From: Ancylobacter sp. Lp-2
Lineage (GTDB): Bacteria; Pseudomonadota; Alphaproteobacteria; Rhizobiales; Xanthobacteraceae
Reading direction: 5' to 3'
Assembly (NCBI RefSeq): GCF_020523795.1
Contig: NZ_JAJALI010000006.1
Coordinates: 321,235 to 385,234, forward strand
DNA: 64,000 nt
Below the pieces are notes generated by a model. The model was given only the letters and a program-made list of their open reading frames with translations. It did not search any database and had not been told where the DNA came from. The position numbers and the translations under genes are program-made. Below, piece after piece: positions 38,791-47,024 of this stretch. The first letter of the stretch is position 1. Every line of letters begins with the position of its first letter.

Positions 38791-40047
38791 ATGACGACGT
38801 TCCGTTCCGACTTTCTGCGCACCCTCACCGAGCGCGGCTTCGTCCACCAGATCTCGGACCCCGAGGGTCTCGACAAGCTGTTCGCCACGGAAACCGTCAC
38901 CGCCTATATCGGCTTCGACCCCACGGCGCCGAGCCTGCATGCCGGCGGCCTGATCCAGATCATGATGCTGCACTGGCTGCAGGCGACCGGCCACCGCCCG
39001 GTCTCGCTGATGGGCGGCGGCACCGGCATGGTGGGCGACCCCTCCTTCAAGGAGGAGGCGCGCAAGCTGATGACGGTGGAGACCATCGAGGACAACATCG
39101 CCTCGATCAAGAAGGTGTTCGCCAACTACCTCACCTATGGCGACGCGCCCACCGGCGCGCTGATGGCCAACAACGCCGAGTGGCTGACCTCGCTCAACTA
39201 CCTCGAATTCCTGCGCGACGTCGGCCGGCATTTCTCGGTCAACCGCATGCTGTCCTTCGACAGCGTGAAGATGCGGCTCGACCGCGAGCAGTCGCTCTCC
39301 TTCCTCGAATTCAACTACATGATCCTGCAGGCCTACGACTTCGTCGAGCTGTCGCAGCGTTACGGCGTGCGCCTGCAGATGGGCGGCTCCGACCAGTGGG
39401 GCAACATCGTCAACGGCATCGACCTCGGCCACCGCATGGGTACGCCGCAGCTCTACGCCCTGACCTCGCCGCTGCTGACCACCGCCTCCGGCGCCAAGAT
39501 GGGCAAGTCGCTCTCCGGCGCGGTGTGGCTGAACGCCGACCTGCTCGGCCCCTACGAGTTCTGGCAGTACTGGCGCAACACCGAGGACGCCGACGTCTCG
39601 CGCTTCCTCAAGCTCTACACCACCCTGCCGATGGACGAGATCGCCCGGCTGTCCGCGCTGGGCGGCGCGGAGATCAACGAGGTGAAGAAGATCCTCGCCA
39701 CCGAGGTCACCGCCATGCTGCACGGCCGCGCGGCGGCCGAAGCCGCGGCCGAGACCGCGCGCAAGACCTTCGAGGAAGGTGGGCTTTCCGCAGACCTGCC
39801 GACCGTCGAGGTGCCGGCGGGCGAGCTCGAGGCCGGCATCGGCGTGCTCAGCGTGTTCGCCGAGAAGACCGGCCTCGTCGCCTCCAATGGCGAGGCGCGC
39901 CGGCAGATCAAGAGCGGCGGCCTGAAGGTGAACGACGCCACCGTCACCGACGACAAGGCGGTGATCAGCGCCCGCGACCTTACCGCCGAGGGCGTGGTGA
40001 AGCTCTCCTTCGGCAAGAAGAAGCACGTGCTGCTGAAGCCGGTGTGA
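38791..40047 (+). CDS. tyrS: Tyrosyl-tRNA synthetase
   Basis: Charges tRNA-Tyr. 418 residues, class I: the HIGH motif reads LHAGG (His50), the KMSKS motif reads KMGKS with Lys236 ([13 protein letters not shown]), and a C-terminal S4-like RNA-binding domain ([18 protein letters not shown]). [12 protein letters not shown] is the TyrRS N-terminal signature. ATG at 38791 ([10 protein letters not shown]). Followed by a strong terminator. Confidence 0.97.
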   Translation: MTTFRSDFLRTLTERGFVHQISDPEGLDKLFATETVTAYIGFDPTAPSLHAGGLIQIMMLHWLQATGHRPVSLMGGGTGMVGDPSFKEEARKLMTVETIEDNIASIKKVFANYLTYGDAPTGALMANNAEWLTSLNYLEFLRDVGRHFSVNRMLSFDSVKMRLDREQSLSFLEFNYMILQAYDFVELSQRYGVRLQMGGSDQWGNIVNGIDLGHRMGTPQLYALTSPLLTTASGAKMGKSLSGAVWLNADLLGPYEFWQYWRNTEDADVSRFLKLYTTLPMDEIARLSALGGAEINEVKKILATEVTAMLHGRAAAEAAAETARKTFEEGGLSADLPTVEVPAGELEAGIGVLSVFAEKTGLVASNGEARRQIKSGGLKVNDATVTDDKAVISARDLTAEGVVKLSFGKKKHVLLKPV

Positions 40048-40069
40048 GCCGATCGCCGATACGGAATTG

Positions 40070-40097
40070 AAAAGGCCGGGCATCGCCCGGCCTTTTT
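40070..40097. terminator. Terminator of tyrS (bidirectional form)
   Basis: Stem GGCCGGGC/GCCCGGCC (40074-40081, 40085-40092), preceded by AAAA and followed by TTTTT. Also lies 20 bases past the stop of the convergent AsmA-like gene. Confidence 0.88.
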
Positions 40098-40117
40098 CGT
40101 TCCACCCTGCCGTCGTG

Positions 40118-43100
40118 CTAGCGGGTCGGTATCACCGCCGGCGGCGTCGGGTCCGGCGCCTGCCGGTACTCGAAGATCTTGCGCAGGAAGCCCGGCGCCA
40201 CGGCGGAGATCGGGTTCACCCGCAGCGTCGGCCCGCTCAGCGGCCCCACCACCTCGTAGGTGACGCCGACCAGCCCCTCATTCGGCCCGCCGCCGAGGAA
40301 GAAGCCGAGCACCGGCAGGCGCGAGAACAGGTTGTTCAGCCCATAGGCCGGCACATAGGTGCCCTGGATCGAGATGCGGTCGCGAGCGGAATCGAGCGTG
40401 CCGTCGAAGGTCGAGCCGACCGCCGGACCCCACACCACGCCGTCGCGAAGGGTGAGCAGTTCGGCCGAGCGGGTGAAGCTCACCTGCAGCTTCTTAAAGG
40501 TGATCGCCGCACCGGGCTGCGGACGCCCATTGGCGGCGGTGGCCGGCGCGGCGGCGATCAGCCGGTCCAGCCCCGCCTCGCCGCGCACCACGAAGTCGCG
40601 CATGTTGATGACGCCGTTCTGCGGCGAGCCGTCGCCGGCCGGCGGGTCGACGTCGAGCCACAGGTCGCCGCCATAGATGCGCGAATAGAAATTGATGAAG
40701 CGCAGCAGCGCGCCGGCGTCGGTCGTCGCCACCCGCATCACCCGCGAGCCGCCGGCGCCGTTCATGATCTGCCCGGTCACGCCGCCGTCGCGGCCGACCA
40801 GCGCACCGAGCGAGAAGCTGCGCAGCGCCCCGTCGCGCCGCGACAGCTTCAGCACCGCCTCGCGCATGGTCTCGCCATTATTGCCGACCACCACGTTGAG
40901 ATTGACGTCGATATCGACATCCGCCGGCTTGCTCTGGTCGGCATTGCCGGCAATCGGCGCCTCCAGGAGGTTCTTGAGGAAGGCCCGAGCCTCGATCACC
41001 TCGCCGCGCACGGTGATCCGCGTCACCGAGCCGGCCTGCTCCACCTTCACGCTCGCCTTGTCGCCGTCCGAGAGCTGGAAGGTCGGCAGGTCGGCGGCGA
41101 CCGGCGCGCCCTTGGCGTCGAGCGTCACCACGCCGCGTATGTTCACCCCGGATCCCGAAACCACCAGATTGTCGAGCTTGGAACCGTCCTCGGTCTTGGT
41201 GAGCTTTGCGGTCAGCCGCGCCGGCTTGCCGGCCGGCTTCGACCAGCCCGGCACCAGTTCGGCGAGGCGCGCCTTGGTCAGGTCGACATCGACATCCGCG
41301 CTCACCTTGCCATTCGCCGAGGTGGTGCCGTTCAGCTTCACCGCCACCGAGCCGCCGAGGCCGGCAAGGTCGAGATCGAGCTTGTCGCGCGCCGCCTGGT
41401 CGAGCGTCGCCGCCAGGGTGAACGAGGCGTCGCCCTTGGTGGGCAGCGTGTAGTCGAAGCTGATCGGCGCGCCGGCGAGCTTGCCATCGCCGCGGAAGAC
41501 GCTGGCCTGCGGCGTCACGAAAACACGGACATCGGCGTCGTCGATGTCGTGGCCGAGCACCATCTTGTCGGCCGAGAAATCGTTCAGCGTGGCCTCGAAG
41601 GCGAAGTCGACATCGGTCGGCTTGATGTCGTTCGACAGGCGGATATTGATCTGTGCCACGCCCTGGAAATCGCCCGACACCGTCGCCGGGTCGAGCGGCG
41701 AAGCCGCCGCATGGCTGCGCAGCGAAGGCAGGTTGGCCACCTCCGCCATCCCGGCGACGGGACCGTTGAGCGCCATGCGGATCTTGGCGTTGGGCGTCTT
41801 CGGCGCGGTATCGGGAATGTCGAACACGCCTTCCGACAGCACCAGCTTGCGCCCAGCCGGCGTCTGCAGGCCGGCCTTGGCGACGTCGACATGGGCGGTG
41901 CGGCCGGTCACGTGCACGCGGACATCGGCACCGGTGACCGGCGCCAGATCCGGGAGCACCCGGAAGGAGCCCTGGCCGGCGACGATGTCGATGCGCAGGG
42001 CGTCGTCGGCCAGCGGAATGTCGGAATTGCCGATGGAGGACAGCGGCGCGTTCAGCGCGATCTCGGCGCGGCTGACCTCGCCGGACACCACATTGTCGTG
42101 CACCCAGTTCCGCACTTCCGGTGCCGCCAGCACCGGCCAGATCCGCTTCAAGGTGGTGGCGGATGTCGGCGTGGTCGAGACGTTCAGATTGAGCGCCGGC
42201 GCCGGGCCGGCGAGCTCCAGTCCGCCGCCGATGGTGATCTCGCCCTGCGTGCTCGTGACCTTGGCGGAATCGATGCCGAGGCTCTTCGCCTTGGGATCGA
42301 AATGCAGGTCGAGGGCGATGTTGTCGGCGACGAAAGGCGGCTCCTTCTCGGAGAACGGGCCGCCGCCCCCGAGGCTGCCCTTGCCCCGGGTGGCGTGCAG
42401 CGTCCAGACGCCGTCGGCGGTCTGCGGCAGGTTGATATCGGCGGCGATGTCGAGGTCGAGCGGTCCGGCATGGATGGCCAGCGGCTTGATGGCGATCCGG
42501 CGGGCGTGCGGGTCGAAGGCGAAATCCAGCGCCACCTCGTCGATCATCATGCGGCCGAGCTTGTCCTTGCCGAGTTGCAACTCGCCGGCGCCGACCAGCA
42601 TCCGGCCGCTCGATCCGACGAGGTCGCCATGCTCGTCGATCTGCGCGTGAATCTCGCCGGACAGCGGCGAGGTGGCGACGAGGTCGGCATCCGCCATGCC
42701 GGCGGCGATCATCAGGTCGCGCGGCGCGAGGTCGCGGACGGCGACATCGATGTCGCGACGCCCGTTCGCCATCGGCGCGATGGTCGCCTGCGCCGACCAC
42801 GGGCCGTCCGCGCCGCCGGCGCGCAGGTCGAAGGTCATGCCGCCGGCCGCCGGACGGGTGAGGCTGATGTCGATGTCGTTGAACACCCAACTGCGCCCGC
42901 TCACCTCGCTGCGCAGCGTCAGCGTGCCGCCCTTCAGGCCGATATCGGACAATTCGCCGCCGTCGAGCCCGCCACGATCCAGCCCGTCGGCCAGCGCCGC
43001 GAGGCTGGCGAGGCGGATGGGTCCGATCGGCGGTGCCTCGCTGGCCGGCGCCGCCGTGGGGCCGGCGGGCGACGCCGGGGCGGAGGAAACGGTCGCGGAA

Positions 43101-43684
43101 GTCGCACCTGCGGAGGCGGGAGGCGGCGTCGCCACACCATGGTCGGGAGCCGTCGCGTGGATCGGCTTGGCGTTCTCGCCAGTGGAAACCGTCAGCTCGC
43201 CATTGGCGGTGACCCAGACCTGCAGCTTGACGCCGATCAGGTCGATGCTCTTCGGCCCGGCCATCCACGGCATCAGGCGATCCTGCATCGCGATCTCGGC
43301 CTGCGGCGCCGAGGCGATGACGTCGCCCTTGTCGTCGCGCACCTCAATGTCGTTGACGCGCAGCGTCATGCCGCCGGGCGCCTCGCCATTGGAGACGATC
43401 TCGCCGATCGACACCGTGCGGCCGGCGCCGAGACGCTCGGACAGCGCCCGCTCGACATAGGGACGGGCGATGTTCACCGTCACCAGTCCGGTGGAGAACA
43501 GCACATAGACGGTAAGGAAGGCGGCAATGAAAAGACCGGCCATGCAGCCGAGCGACCAGCCGCAGACGCGCACCCACCTCCGGCCGCGCCGCGGTGCCTC
43601 GCAGGCGCGCGCGATCCGCCGCAGACGCGGGCGCTTTACCGGACCGGCGCGCCCGCCGGCTCTGGGCGTGGTCCTATCGATCAT
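40118..43684 (-). CDS. Large AsmA/YhdP-like (DUF3971) envelope protein
   Basis: 1188 residues. After a basic cytoplasmic tail (GPVKRPRLRRIARAC) there is one membrane helix near residues 45-70 (CMAGLFIAAFLTVYVLFSTGLV), then a very long beta-rich periplasmic body and the C-terminal AsmA/DUF3971 end (GTYVPAYGLNNLFSRLPVLGFFLGGGPNEGL in parts: YVPAYGLNNLFSRLPVLG). The body has repeated ...DIDIDV/LDIAADI... strands, as in YhdP. Proteins of this kind are thought to bridge inner and outer membranes for phospholipid transport. An Ala/Pro-rich linker lies near residues 180-220. Start ATG 43684. Confidence 0.85.
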   Translation of the reverse strand: MIDRTTPRAGGRAGPVKRPRLRRIARACEAPRRGRRWVRVCGWSLGCMAGLFIAAFLTVYVLFSTGLVTVNIARPYVERALSERLGAGRTVSIGEIVSNGEAPGGMTLRVNDIEVRDDKGDVIASAPQAEIAMQDRLMPWMAGPKSIDLIGVKLQVWVTANGELTVSTGENAKPIHATAPDHGVATPPPASAGATSATVSSAPASPAGPTAAPASEAPPIGPIRLASLAALADGLDRGGLDGGELSDIGLKGGTLTLRSEVSGRSWVFNDIDISLTRPAAGGMTFDLRAGGADGPWSAQATIAPMANGRRDIDVAVRDLAPRDLMIAAGMADADLVATSPLSGEIHAQIDEHGDLVGSSGRMLVGAGELQLGKDKLGRMMIDEVALDFAFDPHARRIAIKPLAIHAGPLDLDIAADINLPQTADGVWTLHATRGKGSLGGGGPFSEKEPPFVADNIALDLHFDPKAKSLGIDSAKVTSTQGEITIGGGLELAGPAPALNLNVSTTPTSATTLKRIWPVLAAPEVRNWVHDNVVSGEVSRAEIALNAPLSSIGNSDIPLADDALRIDIVAGQGSFRVLPDLAPVTGADVRVHVTGRTAHVDVAKAGLQTPAGRKLVLSEGVFDIPDTAPKTPNAKIRMALNGPVAGMAEVANLPSLRSHAAASPLDPATVSGDFQGVAQINIRLSNDIKPTDVDFAFEATLNDFSADKMVLGHDIDDADVRVFVTPQASVFRGDGKLAGAPISFDYTLPTKGDASFTLAATLDQAARDKLDLDLAGLGGSVAVKLNGTTSANGKVSADVDVDLTKARLAELVPGWSKPAGKPARLTAKLTKTEDGSKLDNLVVSGSGVNIRGVVTLDAKGAPVAADLPTFQLSDGDKASVKVEQAGSVTRITVRGEVIEARAFLKNLLEAPIAGNADQSKPADVDIDVNLNVVVGNNGETMREAVLKLSRRDGALRSFSLGALVGRDGGVTGQIMNGAGGSRVMRVATTDAGALLRFINFYSRIYGGDLWLDVDPPAGDGSPQNGVINMRDFVVRGEAGLDRLIAAAPATAANGRPQPGAAITFKKLQVSFTRSAELLTLRDGVVWGPAVGSTFDGTLDSARDRISIQGTYVPAYGLNNLFSRLPVLGFFLGGGPNEGLVGVTYEVVGPLSGPTLRVNPISAVAPGFLRKIFEYRQAPDPTPPAVIPTR

Positions 43685-43846
43685 CTACAGCCCGAATCTC
43701 CGCATGTGGATGATAGCGCCAGAGCGGGGTCTATCGCGATATCCTGTCTGTTTCTTGTCCGCCGGCAAATCTATGACGGTGGCTGAAGTAGGGCTGCTGC
43801 GCCGCCATGCGCGGCATCGCCGCAAAAGCCGACGAAAGGAAGGCAA

Positions 43847-44314
43847 ATGAGCACCATCGCCGCCGGAAAACCGGCTCCCGACTTCGCATTGCCCGGTGAC
43901 GACGGCGGCATCGTCCGCCTGGCCGATTTCCACGGCCGCAAGCTGGTGCTGTACTTCTATCCGAAGGCCAGCACGCCCGGCTGCACCATCGAGGCGCATG
44001 ATTTCAACCGGCTGCTGCCGGACTTCGCCAAGGCCAACACCTCGGTGCTCGGCGTCTCCGCCGATCCCGCCAAGGCACTGGTGAAGTTCCGCGACAAGGA
44101 GTGCCTCGCCTTTCCGCTCGCCACCGACGAAACCCACGAGATGCTGACCGCCTATGGCGTCTGGGGCGAGAAGAGCATGTATGGCAAAACCTTCATGGGC
44201 ATCGAGCGCACCACGCTGCTGATCGATACGGAAGGCCGCGTCGCGCAGCTCTGGCCGAAGGTGAAGGTCGCCGGCCATGCCGAGGAGGTGCTGGCCGCGG
44301 CACAGGCGCTCTGA
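43847..44314 (+). CDS. bcp: Thioredoxin-dependent peroxiredoxin, Bcp/PrxQ type
   Basis: Reduces peroxides. 155 residues; peroxidatic Cys46 in FYPKASTPGCTIEA with the active-site Pro/Thr, and PDFALPGDDGG near the N-terminus. In classical two-cysteine Bcp a resolving cysteine lies five residues on; here position 51 is His, so this is a one-cysteine-type active helix (the only other cysteine is in RDKECLAF). Start ATG 43847. Divergent from the AsmA-like gene; ends near a hairpin shared with prfB. Confidence 0.94.
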   Translation: MSTIAAGKPAPDFALPGDDGGIVRLADFHGRKLVLYFYPKASTPGCTIEAHDFNRLLPDFAKANTSVLGVSADPAKALVKFRDKECLAFPLATDETHEMLTAYGVWGEKSMYGKTFMGIERTTLLIDTEGRVAQLWPKVKVAGHAEEVLAAAQAL

Positions 44315-44320
44315 GAAACA

Positions 44321-44347
44321 GAACCCGCCGGAACATCCGGCGGGTTC
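44321..44347. terminator. Hairpin between bcp and prfB
   Basis: A perfect 11-bp stem (44321-44331, 44337-44347) lies between the convergent stops of bcp and prfB. The downstream T-richness is better on the minus strand, so it mainly ends prfB. Confidence 0.75.
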
Positions 44348-44350
44348 GCC

Positions 44351-45481
44351 TCACTCGACGTCGTCGACGCTCGCCGGGCCGCCGCCATAGGCGCGCTGGG
44401 CGAGCGCGGCCTCCATGAACGGGTCGAGGTCGCCGTCCAGCACTTCCTGCGGCGTGCCGGAGGTGACGCCGGTGCGCAAATCCTTCACCAGCTGGTAGGG
44501 CTGCAGCACATAGGAGCGGATCTGGTGGCCCCAGCCGATATCGGTCTTGGCGGCCTGATCGGCGGCGGCCTGCGCCTCGCGCTTCTTCAGCTCCAGCTCA
44601 TAGAGCTTGGCGCGCAGCATCTCCCACGCGGTGGCGCGGTTCTTGTGCTGCGAGCGGTCACCCTGCGCCACCACCGCGATGCCGGTGGGAATATGGGTGA
44701 AGCGCACCGCCGATTCGGTCTTGTTGACGTGCTGGCCGCCGGCGCCGCCCGAGCGCATGGTGTCGACGCGCAGGTCGCTCTCCTTGATGTCGACGACGAT
44801 GCGGTCGTCGATCACCGGGTAGACGTCGACGCTGGAGAACGAGGTCTGGCGCCGCGCATTGGAATCGAAGGGCGAGATGCGCACCAGCCGGTGCACGCCG
44901 CCCTCGGTCTTCAGCCAGCCATAGGCATTGTGGCCCTTCACCAGGATGGTGGCGGACTTGATGCCGGCGGTCTCGCCGCCGGTCTCGTCCACCAGTTCCA
45001 CCTTGAAGCCGCGCCGCTCGGCCCAGCGCGTGTACATGCGCAGCAGCATCAGCGCCCAGTCCTGGCTGTCGGTACCGCCGGCGCCGGCATGGACTTCGAG
45101 ATAGCTGTCATTGGCGTCGGCCTCGCCGGAGAGCAGCGCCTCCAGCTGACGACGCGCCACTTCCGCCTTCAGCCGCTTCAGCGCCTCGGCGGCTTCGTCG
45201 ACGATGGAAGTGTCGCCCTCCATCTCGCCGAGCTCGATCAGCTCGACATTGTCGTCGAGCTCGCGGTTGATGCGCTCGATGGCGCTGAGACCGTCCTCAA
45301 GCGTGCCGCGCTCCTGCATCAGCTTCTGCGCGCGCTCGGGGTCGTTCCAGAGATTGGGATCCTCCGCCATGGCATTGAGCTCGGCGAGGCGGGCTTTGGA
45401 ACGGTCGAAATCGATGTGCTGCCGGAGCAGCCCGGCGGCTTCGCGGATTTCGTCGACGCTCGCGGCGAGGTCGGCGCGCAT
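44351..45481 (-). CDS. prfB: Peptide chain release factor 2
   Basis: Ends translation at UGA and UAA. 376 residues; the tripeptide anticodon SPF is in [14 protein letters not shown] and the catalytic GGQ in [13 protein letters not shown]. The open frame is unbroken: the usual in-frame UGA and +1 frameshift near codon 25 (seen in most bacteria) is absent, the site reading [18 protein letters not shown] at 45481 ([13 protein letters not shown]) gives the normal N-terminus; 49 upstream in-frame residues are rejected. Confidence 0.96.
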   Translation of the reverse strand: MRADLAASVDEIREAAGLLRQHIDFDRSKARLAELNAMAEDPNLWNDPERAQKLMQERGTLEDGLSAIERINRELDDNVELIELGEMEGDTSIVDEAAEALKRLKAEVARRQLEALLSGEADANDSYLEVHAGAGGTDSQDWALMLLRMYTRWAERRGFKVELVDETGGETAGIKSATILVKGHNAYGWLKTEGGVHRLVRISPFDSNARRQTSFSSVDVYPVIDDRIVVDIKESDLRVDTMRSGGAGGQHVNKTESAVRFTHIPTGIAVVAQGDRSQHKNRATAWEMLRAKLYELELKKREAQAAADQAAKTDIGWGHQIRSYVLQPYQLVKDLRTGVTSGTPQEVLDGDLDPFMEAALAQRAYGGGPASVDDVE

Positions 45482-45641
45482 GATGGACACTCTCGAACGC
45501 AGGGAGAAAGGCGGCGGAAAATAGAGAGGAAGGGCGGCACTGTAAACGCCCCTCCTCTCCTGGCGTCGCCGCTCATCCACCGGGCGGTCGGGACAACCGG
45601 TGGAGACACCCCTTCCGCTGCCAGCCAATGGCGGCCGGACG

Positions 45642-46163
45642 TCAGTCCCGGCCGCGCGCGGCGAGCATCAGGTCGCGCGAGATCGGCTTTTCCGGCTCGG
45701 AGCGCAGCACCAGCGACGTCGTCACCTCGCCGAAGCGGCCGATGGAATCGACGATGACAGCCAGATGCTCCGGCGCCGGCACGATGGCCTTCAGCACGAA
45801 GCAATCATTGCCGGTGACGCGATGCACCTCGACCACATAGGGGAGCTGCTCGAAGGCCCTGAGGCAGGCGGCGATATGTTCGTGCGCCGTCTTGAGACGG
45901 ATGATGGCGGTCATCCGCAGCCCGACGGCGGCAAGGTCGATGCGCGCGCCATAGCCGGCGATGACGCCGCGCTCCTCCAGCCGTTTCACCCGCTCGGACA
46001 CCGCCGGCTGGGAGAGGCCGATACGGCGGCCGAGCTCGGAGAGAGGCAGGCGCCCATCCTGCTGCAGGGCCTCGAGGATATCAAGATCGCGCTCGTCGAG
46101 CCCCGCCACCGCCGGGCGGAAGCCGGGAAGGCGGACGCCGGGGAAGTCGCGCCTTGAATCCAT
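45642..46163 (-). CDS. Lrp/AsnC family transcriptional regulator
   Basis: 173 residues. N-terminal helix-turn-helix (DERDLDILEALQQDGRLPLSELGRRIGLSQPAVSERVKRLEE, residues about 22-65) and a C-terminal RAM effector-binding domain (VEVHRVTGNDCFVLKAIV). Usually senses an amino acid. Divergent from a glutathione S-transferase-like gene with 151 bases between, so that gene may be its target and the region its operator. Confidence 0.93.
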   Translation of the reverse strand: MDSRRDFPGVRLPGFRPAVAGLDERDLDILEALQQDGRLPLSELGRRIGLSQPAVSERVKRLEERGVIAGYGARIDLAAVGLRMTAIIRLKTAHEHIAACLRAFEQLPYVVEVHRVTGNDCFVLKAIVPAPEHLAVIVDSIGRFGEVTTSLVLRSEPEKPISRDLMLAARGRD

Positions 46164-46314
46164 AAGCAGAACTCCGTTTTGGCCGATGGATCAGCATGGC
46201 ACCAACGAGCCGGCTTTGCCATGTTGCGGGGCTGGCCGGTGCCCGCCAGCTCCGTGCGGAGCCCCTACACGGTCACGCATCCTGTTGCACATATCCTGTT
46301 GGACGGAGCCCACC

Positions 46315-46929
46315 ATGCGCCTCATCGGCATGCTCGATTCGCCCTATGTCCGGCGCGTCGCGATCTCCCTGAAGCTGCTGCGCCTGCCCTTCGGGCACGA
46401 GCCGGTATCGGTGTTCCGGCATTTCGATGCCTTCGCCGCGATCAACCCGGTGGTGAAGGCGCCGACCCTCGTCACCGATTCGGGTGTGGTGCTGATGGAG
46501 TCGACGCTGATCCTGCAGCATGCCGAGCGCCTCGCCGACCCGGCGCTGACGCTGGAGCCTGCCGACCTCGCCACCCATGCCCGCGCCCAGCGGCTCATCG
46601 GGCTAGCATTGGCCGCCTGCGAGAAGACAGTGCAGATCGTCTACGAGCACGAATTGCGGCCGCAGGAAAAGCGCCACGAACCCTGGCTCGCCCGTGTGCG
46701 TGGACAATTGCGCGCGGCTTATCGGTTGCTGGAAGCGGAGATCGGCCCCGGCGAGGGCTGGCTGCTCGGCCAGCGGCCGATGCAGGCGGACGTCACCGCC
46801 GCGGTGACCCTCGGTTTCACCCATCTCCTGCTACCGGGCGAGATCGCCGATGCCGACGTTCCGCGCCTCGCCGCGCTCGCCGCCCGGGCCGAGGCGCTGC
46901 CGGAATTCGCCGGCACGCCGATGACGTGA
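46315..46929 (+). CDS. Glutathione S-transferase-like protein
   Basis: 204 residues. N-terminal thioredoxin-fold half (LIGMLDSPYVRRVAISLKLLRLPFGHEPV, with NPVVKAPTLVTDSGVVLMEST, whose MEST matches the glutathione gamma-Glu-binding ESxAI site) and an all-helical C-terminal half (ADVTAAVTLGFTHLLLP). The catalytic Ser/Tyr near SPYVRR is plausible. Substrate unknown. The ATG at 46315 has GGAG 7 bases upstream; a long frame before it overlaps the divergent regulator and is rejected. Confidence 0.9.
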   Translation: MRLIGMLDSPYVRRVAISLKLLRLPFGHEPVSVFRHFDAFAAINPVVKAPTLVTDSGVVLMESTLILQHAERLADPALTLEPADLATHARAQRLIGLALAACEKTVQIVYEHELRPQEKRHEPWLARVRGQLRAAYRLLEAEIGPGEGWLLGQRPMQADVTAAVTLGFTHLLLPGEIADADVPRLAALAARAEALPEFAGTPMT

Positions 46930-47024
46930 TCACGTTATTGCGTGATCACTTGATCGAAGACGATCGCGCTGCGCGGGAGCGGGAGGCAAGCGTGGCACGT
47001 GGCGGCGACCGCCGCCCCGGCCTC

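Noticed and set aside
40067-43786. Plus-strand open frame of about 1240 codons opposite the AsmA-like gene
   Set aside because: Mirror of the real gene; no family features, and the minus-strand product has a membrane helix and known domain.
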